From NCBI GenBank assembly GCA_049366815.1, contig JBMNCO010000103.1, positions 1 to 15,316 of the forward strand: a stretch of 15,316 nt of DNA, read 5' to 3'. Shown piece by piece: positions 7,632 through 14,369 of this stretch. This DNA comes from CAYNYM01 sp049366815 (lineage in GTDB: Bacteria > Desulfobacterota > DSM-4660 > Desulfatiglandales > HGW-15). Below the pieces are notes generated by a model, which saw only the letters and a program-made list of their open reading frames with translations, ran no database searches and was not told the DNA's origin. Made by a program: the position numbers and the translations under genes. Numbering within the stretch: position 1 is the stretch's first letter; each line of letters opens with the position of its first letter.

Positions 7632-10124
7632 TCAGCTGCACTGGGAATAGCCGCAGAAATGGCAGGTCATACACCCCTCTTCGAAGATCGCAGTCTGCCC
7701 GCACTCGGGACACGTTGTCCCAAGAAGACTGTTTTCACGCTTGCCGTGCTTCTTCGTATTTTTGCCGTTCAGATATCTTCTCTCAAGGACGCGGCTGATG
7801 GCATCGGGAATGGAGAGGACCATGCCGTCTTTTTGAAACACGGGGTGTTCGCCGCATATTCCCTTGAGCTGTTCCACGATCTTCTCCACAGGAACATCCG
7901 ACCTGAGGGCCAAGGAAACCAGGCGACCTATGGCCTCGGTCTTGGCCGTGGTGGATTTTCCGGATTTTCCGATGGTGGCAAAGACCTCGAAGGGCCGGCC
8001 TTCATACTCCGTAACCGTCACGTAGAGGTTGCCCATGCCGGTGGTGATCTTGGTGGTGAAGCCTTCCAGGGTCTCCGGGCGATGTTTGACGTCCTTTATG
8101 GCGATGCCGGTCTTCTCTTCCGCCTTGTCCACACTCAGGACCTGGTTCTCCTTGCTCCCGTCACGATAGATGGTGACCCCCTTGCACCCGAGTCGGTAGG
8201 CCAGGTCGTAGATCTTCAGGACATCGTCGGGGGCGGCGTCCCGGGGCAGATTGACGGTCTTTGAAACGGCGTTATCCGTGAACTTTTGAAAGGCCGCCTG
8301 CATCCTGACATGCCATTGCGGCGCGATGTCATGGGCCGTGACAAAGACCGCCCTTACATCATCCGGAAGATTTTCCATATGGCGGATACTCCCGGCCCGG
8401 GCTATTGCCTCCATCAGTTCCGGCGAGTAAAAGTCCAGCGCCCTGGCCGTCTTTTCAAAGTGGGGATTGGTCTCGGTCAGTTCGTCGTTATCCATCACCC
8501 GTCTGATAAAACTGAGGGCGAAGAGGGGTTCAATGCCGCTGGAACAACCGGCGATGATGCTCAGTGTGCCCGTGGGGGCAATGGTCGTTGTGGTGGCGTT
8601 GCGCAGGAGGCCTTGCCCCTTGTCCCGGAAGACGCTCTGGTCAAAATTCGGGAACGCACCCCTCTCAAGGGCCAGGTCCCTCGAGGCCTCATGGGACTCC
8701 TCCTGGATAAAGGCCATGACATTTTCCGCCACTTCAAGGGCCTTATCGGAATTGTAGGGGATCCCGAGCTGGAAGAGCATATCGGCAAAGCCCATGATAC
8801 CGAGGCCGATTTTTCGATTGCCCCGCGCCATCTTTTCGATCTCGGGCAGGGGATAACGGGACATGTCCACGACGTTGTCCAGGAAACGGACCGCCAGCCG
8901 GACCGTCTCCCTGAGACGCGGGAAATCTACGGCCGGCCCTTCGTTCCCTTCCGTGATGAACTTGGCAAGATTGATGGATCCGAGATTGCAGGCCTCCATG
9001 GGAAGAAGAGGCTGTTCTCCGCAGGGATTGGTGCTTTCTATCTCGCCAAGGTCGGGGGTGGGGTTATCACGGTTTATCCTGTCCACAAAGATGACGCCGG
9101 GATCCCCGTTCTCCCAGGCATGATGCACGAGGGTCTGATAGACCTCCGAGGCCTTCAGCCGCCCGCAGTGGCTTTGATCCCTGGGATCGATGAGGTCGTA
9201 TTTCTCGCCTTGTATGACCGCCTCCATGAAGGCGTCCGTCAGGGCCACGGAGATATTGAAATTATTGAGGGTCTTGTTGTCTTTCTTGCAGGAGATGAAT
9301 TCCATGATGTCCGGGTGATCCACCCTCAGAATGGCCATATTGGCCCCGCGTCTGGTCCCTCCCTGTTTGACCTGCTCTGTGGCGGTATTGAATATCTTCA
9401 TAAAAGACACGGGTCCGGAGGCCACGCCTCCGGTGGTTCCCACCTTGCTGTTTTTTGGTCGGAGGCGGGAGAAGGAAAAACCCGTTCCACCCCCTGACTT
9501 GTGGATGAGCGCGGCGTTCTTCAAGGCATCAAAAATGCCTTCCATGCTGTCTTCAACCGGGAGCACGAAACAGGCGGCCAACTGTCCGAGGGCCAGTCCC
9601 GCATTCATCAGTGTGGGGGAATTGGGCAGGAATAAGAACTCGGTCATCATCCTGTAGAAGCGCTCCTCCATCTCCTTCGCCCGCTCCCCTTCCCCATAAT
9701 TTTCCTCAGCCTTGGCGATGTGCCGGGCCACCCTCCGGAACATCTGCTGGGGTGTTTCCTGGAGTCTTCCACCGGCGTCTTTCTTGAGATACCGCCTCTC
9801 GAGGACCGTCCGGGCGTTTTCCGAAAGCTCCAGTTCTTCTTTCCGCAGGAATGCGGCACTGTGCAGTTTCACCGGTTTGTCCTTGGTGAGGCCGTATTCC
9901 TTGAGCTTGTCCTCGATGATCTTTTCAAGGAGCGGGATCGTGATGACCTGGAGCTCCCTTTTGCGGATTTCTTCTCTGAGGGAGCGGCTCAGGTGCATGG
10001 CCTGATCGCTGTTCAGGAAATTTTCTCTGGTCAGAAGATCCGAAAATACATGATCGTCCCACCTGTAGGCGGCAAGATCAATGGGTTCCTCGTTTGCGAT
10101 CTTCATGTTCGGCTTTTGCGCCAT
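7632..10124 (-). CDS. nrdJ: Adenosylcobalamin-dependent (class II) ribonucleotide reductase
   Basis: Makes deoxyribonucleotides using a radical generated from adenosylcobalamin, so it needs no oxygen and no NrdB/NrdG partner. The 830-residue protein carries the class II pattern: C185 in LAACFVLPV, the thiyl-radical centre NPCGE (N366, C368, E370), and C379 in MEACNLGSINL. The 11-residue gap between C368 and C379 matches T. maritima NrdJ. The GGTGFSFSRLRP, GGTRRGANMA and TTTTIAPTGTLSIIAG segments are also typical. The C-terminus is a cysteine-rich tail (C805, C808, C818, C821, C824, C829) ending SQCS, as in the zinc-ribbon NrdJ subgroup, where terminal cysteines re-reduce the active site. I see no canonical N-terminal ATP-cone. 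I chose the ATG at 10124 because GGGAG lies about eight bases upstream; a longer in-frame start at 10160 has no such site. It converges on tonB with a 44-bp gap. Confidence 0.96.
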   Translation of the reverse strand: MAQKPNMKIANEEPIDLAAYRWDDHVFSDLLTRENFLNSDQAMHLSRSLREEIRKRELQVITIPLLEKIIEDKLKEYGLTKDKPVKLHSAAFLRKEELELSENARTVLERRYLKKDAGGRLQETPQQMFRRVARHIAKAEENYGEGERAKEMEERFYRMMTEFLFLPNSPTLMNAGLALGQLAACFVLPVEDSMEGIFDALKNAALIHKSGGGTGFSFSRLRPKNSKVGTTGGVASGPVSFMKIFNTATEQVKQGGTRRGANMAILRVDHPDIMEFISCKKDNKTLNNFNISVALTDAFMEAVIQGEKYDLIDPRDQSHCGRLKASEVYQTLVHHAWENGDPGVIFVDRINRDNPTPDLGEIESTNPCGEQPLLPMEACNLGSINLAKFITEGNEGPAVDFPRLRETVRLAVRFLDNVVDMSRYPLPEIEKMARGNRKIGLGIMGFADMLFQLGIPYNSDKALEVAENVMAFIQEESHEASRDLALERGAFPNFDQSVFRDKGQGLLRNATTTTIAPTGTLSIIAGCSSGIEPLFALSFIRRVMDNDELTETNPHFEKTARALDFYSPELMEAIARAGSIRHMENLPDDVRAVFVTAHDIAPQWHVRMQAAFQKFTDNAVSKTVNLPRDAAPDDVLKIYDLAYRLGCKGVTIYRDGSKENQVLSVDKAEEKTGIAIKDVKHRPETLEGFTTKITTGMGNLYVTVTEYEGRPFEVFATIGKSGKSTTAKTEAIGRLVSLALRSDVPVEKIVEQLKGICGEHPVFQKDGMVLSIPDAISRVLERRYLNGKNTKKHGKRENSLLGTTCPECGQTAIFEEGCMTCHFCGYSQCS

Positions 10125-10310
10125 GACTTCATCTCCCTGAAAAATTTGACCTCTTGGCACTTGGGCGCAAGATGGGCATCAAGATATTGACCGTATTCAA
10201 TATTCCCCGGCGGAGTCAGTAAGAATTCGCTGATGGAGGGTGCGGTATCAAAAAAGGTCGATTTCTCTGTCTCGTGAATTCCCGTGTCTCAGTACTGAAT
10301 TGGGAGCACC

Positions 10311-10326
10311 ATAGGATATATTGACA
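10311..10326. promoter_or_regulatory. Candidate NrdR box 2 upstream of nrdJ
   Basis: A second ATATAT core (10316-10321) with partial consensus flanks, best read on the - strand as TGTCAATATATCCTAT. Its centre is exactly 31 bp from that of box 1, the spacing known for tandem NrdR boxes. It covers the predicted nrdJ transcription start. Weaker than box 1 taken alone; the spacing supports it. Confidence 0.5.
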
Positions 10327-10333
10327 ATTATTT

Positions 10334-10362
10334 ATATTAAACCTCCATATATGGTAGGTCAA
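10334..10362 (-). promoter_or_regulatory. Probable sigma70 promoter of nrdJ
   Basis: On the - strand, TTGACC (10362-10357) is followed after exactly 17 bases by TAATAT (10339-10334). This is the best-formed promoter in the window. It predicts a start near 10327 and a 5' leader of about 200 bases before nrdJ. I find no cobalamin aptamer elements in that leader. Confidence 0.6.
10342..10357. promoter_or_regulatory. Candidate NrdR box 1 upstream of nrdJ
   Basis: The 10-bp palindrome CCATATATGG (10345-10354) lies in the spacer between the nrdJ -35 and -10. The 16-base window keeps the C, the ATATAT core and the G-T of the published NrdR consensus acaCwAtATaTwgTgt. NrdR is an ATP-cone repressor of ribonucleotide reductase genes, and its sites come in pairs about three helical turns apart; the partner site is at 10311-10326. 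Confidence 0.55.
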
Positions 10363-10588
10363 CAGAAAATCCCGCGAGACCTGTTTATTCAGGACAGCGG
10401 GCGGGGCTACCGAATGGTCTAAAGCTCACAAAGCATCCCGCAACCAGCTGAAATGCGCACTGTGAACCTGGACTGCACAGATTTTTTTTAATTGACATCC
10501 AATTTTCTAGAAGGTTAATAAAACAACCATGATCCGATAAATTAACAGTCGTTATAGACTCATTTCGTGATGTTGAAATATTGAAGAC
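10363..10588. other. Intergenic stretch with a weak terminator-like hairpin
   Basis: No gene is supported between the nrdJ promoter and the recombinase fragment. CTGTG (10460-10464) and CACAG (10476-10480) form a 5-bp stem followed by eight T residues (10482-10489); this is weak as a terminator and has no obvious upstream + strand gene to serve. Base composition becomes clearly more AT-rich from here onward. Confidence 0.4.
10492..10521 (+). promoter_or_regulatory. Candidate promoter ahead of the recombinase fragment
   Basis: TTGACA (10492-10497) is a perfect -35 hexamer. TAATAA (10516-10521) at 18 bp spacing is a moderate -10. It would start transcription about 60 bases before the GTG at 10589 and could read through to the flavin-binding protein gene at 10925. 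Confidence 0.4.
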
Positions 10589-10912
10589 GTGCTGCCGATT
10601 TCGGAACATATTTCAGTCCGATTCAACACTGTCTTGAGCCAAAGGGCAGTCCGTGAGTCCTTCCATGTTCATTACAGAAAACGGCTTCGATATTTTCTTG
10701 ATTTTTGCCAAAGATTTCCTCCCCCCGAGGCGAAATCGGAGCAGGTTCGCTTATTCATCATGTCCTCAAGAAATACGGCGCCCTCCCGCTGGTCACTTCA
10801 GAAAGGGAGCATGATTTCCTTTCGAATTTTTCAAAGGGCTAACGTGTTACCACTTTTTTATTTATTATCTGGCCGTTTCTGTCCAGATAATATCTGGTTG
10901 GCCATCACATAA
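10589..10912 (+). pseudogene. Degenerate N-terminal fragment of a tyrosine recombinase (integrase)
   Basis: The 107-residue frame starts at a GTG with no good ribosome-binding site. Residues about 24-50, containing the segment HYRKRLRYFLDFCQRFPPP, resemble the N-terminal SAM-like core-binding domain of phage or integron-type integrases, which typically read HYxKWLRYFLDFC and continue to a Gln-rich helix ending near AISLYY. The later segment SSRNTAPSRWSLQKGSMISF could be a degraded version of that helix. The frame then ends, and no catalytic domain with the Arg-His-Arg-Tyr residues follows; the next gene begins 12 bases on. I read it as a relic of an integration event. The alternative is an unrelated hypothetical protein or a chance frame. 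Confidence 0.45.
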
Positions 10913-10924
10913 AGGAAGGTCATA

Positions 10925-11434
10925 ATGACATACAGAATCAAACCGACCGAAAGAAACAATGAAGAGTGTGAAAGCATTATCAAAGGGACATATCACGGAG
11001 TGTTGTCATTCAGCCACGAAAGCGAGCCCTATGCCGTACCGATTAACCACGCATATGAAGATGGAAAGTTTTACTTTCACTGTGCTGTCGGCGGCAAAAA
11101 AATTGATTTCATAAAAAGGAACCCGTCTGTTGTGTACACCATTATGAAATATTATGGAACTCTGGATGATTTTAAAAGCAGAAATAATTGTCATGGGAAA
11201 TGGGAGAGTATCATAGCCTACGGCAATGCGAGATATGTTGATGATGAACAGGAACTGCAGGAAATATTGAATAATAAATTTCTGAAATATTACGGTAAAG
11301 ATAAACGTGAGATACCACGATCGTCCCTCTTGCAAACGAGAGTAATAGTTATGGAAGTGACGAAGATGACGGCAAAAAGAGAATTGGAGCCACATCGAAA
11401 TGAATTTTATGAATGGGAAAAGATCCCCGGCTAA
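10925..11434 (+). CDS. NimA-like pyridoxamine 5'-phosphate oxidase-fold flavin-binding protein
   Basis: The 169-residue protein fits the small FMN-binding split-barrel family that includes NimA-type nitroimidazole-resistance proteins and other PPOX-like proteins of unknown substrate. Landmarks are the N-terminal IIKGTYHGVLSFSHESEPYA segment (about 18-37), PINHAYEDGKFYFHC (about 39-53) and GGKKIDFIKRNPSVVYTI (about 56-73), with a conserved late segment VIVMEVTKMTAKRE. It is probably a cytoplasmic dimer binding FMN or a related cofactor. AAGGAAGG lies just upstream of the ATG. The gene is notably AT-rich compared with the B12 region and follows a recombinase remnant, suggesting acquisition. The exact substrate cannot be read from sequence, and true nitroimidazole reduction is only one option. 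Confidence 0.85.
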   Translation: MTYRIKPTERNNEECESIIKGTYHGVLSFSHESEPYAVPINHAYEDGKFYFHCAVGGKKIDFIKRNPSVVYTIMKYYGTLDDFKSRNNCHGKWESIIAYGNARYVDDEQELQEILNNKFLKYYGKDKREIPRSSLLQTRVIVMEVTKMTAKRELEPHRNEFYEWEKIPG

Positions 11435-11503
11435 CCAAATGCAGCCAATCGGGCGGAATGGGGGACACTCTTGAAATGGTGACATATGAAAGAAATGTAC
11501 GGA

Positions 11504-11578
11504 AAAGGGGACGTCCATAAATATCTAAATAAGTCAAACAATTATGTATATTCTTAGTTTCTTATGGACGTCCCCTAT
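11504..11578. repeat. Inverted-repeat element (REP/MITE-like) between convergent genes
   Basis: GGGGACGTCCATAA (11507-11520) and TTATGGACGTCCCC (11562-11575) are perfect 14-bp complements, each flanked by short A- or T-rich bases, around a 41-base AT-rich middle. Each arm also contains the palindrome GGACGTCC. A related GGGGACACTC lies upstream at 11461-11470. It sits between the convergent flavin-binding protein and nitroreductase genes, so it may also act as a two-way transcription stop. Similar arms in other genomes are linked to REP-associated transposases, but that is from memory; no transposase is present here. Confidence 0.7.
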
Positions 11579-11587
11579 TTACTGTTA

Positions 11588-12265
11588 TCAACGATAGGTT
11601 ACAATCTCTTCGATCATCTTTTTGCGGGGAGGGTTGGGAGTAAATCTTGGATCCGGACGCCCGATTGGGATCAAGGCCGAGAGTTCCCAAGGGTGGAAGA
11701 TCCCGAGAATCTCCTTTATTTCTTTCAGGGCAATAAAGGGAACATTCATCCAGCAACACCCATAGCCGAGTGAATGGGCTGCCAAAAGCATATTCTGTGT
11801 GGCAGCAGCGACGCTCTGCACTTCGACATAACCCATAGATCGATAGGCCTCGTACCGATCCTTGCCTGTGCGCATCAGAAAGTCAATGTAAGGCTGGTTG
11901 TACAAGTTAAGCTCATAAAGAACTGCAATAATTACAGGCGCACCGGCAAAAAATAAAGATGATGACTCAAGTCGTCTTATAAGCGAAGATGCATAATACT
12001 CTGAATTTTCCGTATTGCCTCTCATAACTTTTGGAAATTCATGCATAAAAGCCAGCATTTCTTTACGAATCGCTGATTCAATGCGTGCAATCAAGTCCCT
12101 TTTCTGAACGACAATAAAACGCCATCCCTGCAAATTGCCACCGCTGGGCGCAACCCGGGCGGCATCCAAAATTTGGTCCAAATGCCGCTTCTCAATTGGA
12201 TTGGCCAGGAATCTGCGCACGCTCCGTCTACTATGTATCACGTCTAATAGGCAGCTCTTTTTCAT
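11588..12265 (-). CDS. Nitroreductase-family FMN-dependent oxidoreductase
   Basis: A 225-residue member of the nitroreductase fold, which uses FMN and NAD(P)H to reduce nitroaromatics, quinones, enones or specific metabolic substrates. The FMN-contact motif SRRSVRRF lies at 12-19, APSGGNLQGWRF at 39-50, the dimer-core segment VAAATQNMLLAAHSLGYGCCWM in the C-terminal half, and a terminal IGRPDPRFTPNPPRK region typical of the family. GAGGGA lies a few bases upstream of the ATG. It converges on the NimA-like gene, with the inverted repeat between them. The nearest same-strand gene is the glycosyltransferase 157 bp upstream. The natural substrate is unknown. Confidence 0.9.
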   Translation of the reverse strand: MKKSCLLDVIHSRRSVRRFLANPIEKRHLDQILDAARVAPSGGNLQGWRFIVVQKRDLIARIESAIRKEMLAFMHEFPKVMRGNTENSEYYASSLIRRLESSSLFFAGAPVIIAVLYELNLYNQPYIDFLMRTGKDRYEAYRSMGYVEVQSVAAATQNMLLAAHSLGYGCCWMNVPFIALKEIKEILGIFHPWELSALIPIGRPDPRFTPNPPRKKMIEEIVTYR

Positions 12266-12422
12266 GTGGTTCCCTCATTTGGGGCAGCGTTGACAATCCT
12301 GGAAAAAAACCGATTTAAAAAATTCCTCTGTTAGAAATGAAAGATCACAGCAAACCAATTTCAAGCGAGATGCTTGCTGGGGCGGGCCACCATGCGCTGG
12401 GATGCGACAAAAGAATATGGGC
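12266..12422. other. Spacer between glycosyltransferase and nitroreductase genes
   Basis: A 157-base gap between two - strand genes. I see no confident promoter or intrinsic terminator, only AT-rich sequence and the GAGGGA ribosome-binding site of the nitroreductase at its edge. It is unclear whether the nitroreductase is read from its own promoter or by read-through. Confidence 0.4.
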
Positions 12423-13436
12423 CTACTTCGAATCTTTTGACAGTTCAGATAAAATGCCCGCCCCTCGTGCCAACCTGCTCTTCCGCCTTATATGGGAATT
12501 GAGCTTTAGAAATAAATTAACCATGTTTGATTTGCAGTAGGGGCTGATTGCCGCTGATATTGACAATAGCTTTAGTATGCCAAGTGGGTAGCAACCGGCA
12601 TAATCAAGATGTCGAAAGAACCATCGCTCGATCAACATTCTCATTTCCTTCGAGTGGAGCGAGTCCTCTACGATGGCGGCCCAGCCAAATCTATCCACCA
12701 GCCATTTCAGGTACCTGACACTGGCATCAATCTTTTTTTTGTAGTTATTTTTATTGACGGAACTGATGTTTTCACCACTCAAGCGCCAGTAGACGGGCTG
12801 TCCGACTATGTTACATATGCCAGTCAGCCGTGAGAACGTAATAATCGAAGCGTCGTCAGAAAACCAGGCCAAGGGAAAATCAACAAATCCCCTTTCCCGT
12901 ATGTAGGCTCGGCGGTGGATGACATAAGATGACATAAAGCTTATTCGTCTGTGCTGCAGACGGCTGTACAAAAAGGCTTTGTGGGATTCAATATGGGTAG
13001 AGGAGGCACCATACGCAATAAGCTCTCCGCGGTCATCGATAACGGCATTGTTAAAGCGATATACATCGTATTTTTCATTTGATTCCTTTAATGCGATGTG
13101 CAGATCCGCCACACAATTGCGATCGAGCAGGTCATCATCTCCTAATAAGCAGAAAAACGGCTCAGAGGATAACCCGACGCATCTTTCCCAGTGTTTGGCC
13201 AGGGATTTCGAGCCCAAATTGTAATCAAAACGCTGGTAATGAAGGTTCATTCGGTCTTGATAGGGTGAGACAATGCGCTTCAAGTCATCTGGACTCGCAT
13301 CATCACCAATGTAGACACCAAAATCCTGGTAAGTCTGCTCTGCGAGCGACTCCAGTGTATATCGCAAAAACCGCCCTTTAAAAGCCGGAATAACAAACGC
13401 AAGGCGACGCTCTTGGGTGTTTATCGACTCTACCAT
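12423..13436 (-). CDS. Family 2 (GT-A fold) glycosyltransferase
   Basis: A 337-residue inverting GT2-type transferase that would add a sugar from a nucleotide donor to a lipid-, glycan- or protein-linked acceptor on the cytoplasmic side. The GT-A core opens with LAFVIPAFKGR (12-22), continues with the nucleotide-binding segment YIGDDASPDD (42-51) and has the metal-binding GDDD motif at 99-102. A second acidic motif, WFSDDAS, lies further in, where GT2 enzymes often place their catalytic base. The C-terminal third is basic and helical. The ATG overlaps the radical SAM stop as TAATG, with AAAGGTGG just upstream, so the two are translationally coupled. An in-frame GTG two codons earlier is a less likely start. 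Donor and acceptor sugars are unknown. Confidence 0.9.
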   Translation of the reverse strand: MVESINTQERRLAFVIPAFKGRFLRYTLESLAEQTYQDFGVYIGDDASPDDLKRIVSPYQDRMNLHYQRFDYNLGSKSLAKHWERCVGLSSEPFFCLLGDDDLLDRNCVADLHIALKESNEKYDVYRFNNAVIDDRGELIAYGASSTHIESHKAFLYSRLQHRRISFMSSYVIHRRAYIRERGFVDFPLAWFSDDASIITFSRLTGICNIVGQPVYWRLSGENISSVNKNNYKKKIDASVRYLKWLVDRFGWAAIVEDSLHSKEMRMLIERWFFRHLDYAGCYPLGILKLLSISAAISPYCKSNMVNLFLKLNSHIRRKSRLARGAGILSELSKDSK

Positions 13437-14347
13437 TACCACCTTTGCTTCCCGGTAAGCCTTTCAGCAAATCTCCTATAAATAAGACCACAGGCATTCT
13501 TGAATAACCTCCTAAAATGCAAACTATTTCGTCGTGTCACAGAGATTTTTTCATCATTTAGGCCAGAATTTGGATAAACCTGTGTATGGGGAATTCTTTT
13601 GCCGATGTATCCAAGACAGTAGCGACAGGCTTCAGTTGATCTTTTATCGGCCAAATAGCGCCTCAGATCTTTGTGCAGATTTGAATGATTATGAATTGAA
13701 AGGCCGTCGGGGATTGGATCATAGTCTTGTTTTATTTGGGCAGAATAGCGACCTAAAAAGGGCGGAACAGCGCACTTGTAAAGCATGCCTTCGTGTATCA
13801 TATGACAGTGATAAAAGTGAACATCCTTGCATGAATGGTATATAAGGGAGGTGATCCAGTCTTTTTTATGGGGGGCTGATACGATGGTTATGCGAAAACG
13901 ATTGACAATCTGAAACCATATTCGAGTATTATGGGACTTCGCGCGCTCCTTAAAGGTTGTGTAACTTTCTTTCAATTCAATACCGGGGTAAAGAGATACA
14001 AGCACATAATCCACATTTTTCCAAAAAGACTCGGACATGCGATGTAATAAGAGGCCATTGGTGGTCACTGCGACCACGTCTGCGATCCCGCTTTGTTTTG
14101 CAATCACAACAAAGCGATCGATATCAGGATTAAGCAATGGCTCTCCGCCCAGCAAACGAATGACTTTTGCATGCATCACTTCCGAAAGGCGAAACAAATC
14201 CTCCTTGAAGCTCTCAACAGAGGGAAACTCAGGGCGCATAAAAGGTGATAAATGAGAGCATTGGGTGCAGCGCAGATTGCAGTGATATGCAACGCTATAT
14301 TCTATAGAGTTCAAAAAAGTTTGATTTTGCTTGAATGTGTAAAGCAT
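13436..14347 (-). CDS. Radical SAM enzyme with C-terminal cysteine motifs
   Basis: The 303-residue protein has the radical SAM cluster motif C-x3-C-x2-C (C23, C27, C30 in HCNLRCTQC), binding a [4Fe-4S] cluster that cleaves S-adenosylmethionine to a 5'-deoxyadenosyl radical, and a GGEP SAM-binding motif at 67-70 (RLLGGEPLLNPD). The C-terminal part has further cysteines (the CKDVHFYHC, LYKCAVPPF and CRYC segments), reminiscent of SPASM/Twitch auxiliary-cluster domains, though I cannot count a full set. The reaction cannot be named; in glycan operons such enzymes may alter sugars or peptides. I prefer the ATG at 14347 (GGAAAG just upstream) over an in-frame TTG at 14359. It lies 22 bases after one GT2 gene and overlaps the next. 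Confidence 0.88.
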   Translation of the reverse strand: MLYTFKQNQTFLNSIEYSVAYHCNLRCTQCSHLSPFMRPEFPSVESFKEDLFRLSEVMHAKVIRLLGGEPLLNPDIDRFVVIAKQSGIADVVAVTTNGLLLHRMSESFWKNVDYVLVSLYPGIELKESYTTFKERAKSHNTRIWFQIVNRFRITIVSAPHKKDWITSLIYHSCKDVHFYHCHMIHEGMLYKCAVPPFLGRYSAQIKQDYDPIPDGLSIHNHSNLHKDLRRYLADKRSTEACRYCLGYIGKRIPHTQVYPNSGLNDEKISVTRRNSLHFRRLFKNACGLIYRRFAERLTGKQRW

Positions 14348-14369
14348 ACCACTTTCCAATAGCCATAAA

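Noticed and set aside
8286..9497. Long open frame antisense to nrdJ (about 403 codons)
   Set aside because: It is opposite the conserved catalytic part of nrdJ, and its translation lacks any family motif. It is a by-product of GC-rich codon use.
10400..10481. Possible tRNA-like region (GC-rich stretch with short stems)
   Set aside because: No T-loop GGTTCGAATCC-like motif, no acceptor-stem pairing and no CCA end could be assembled.
10385..10609. 74-codon - strand frame in the nrdJ upstream region
   Set aside because: Its translation resembles nothing, it overlaps the recombinase fragment and a candidate promoter, and it has no convincing start signal.
12337..12540. 67-codon + strand frame near the end of the first glycosyltransferase
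   Set aside because: Most of it overlaps the glycosyltransferase gene antisense; no ribosome-binding site or recognisable domain.
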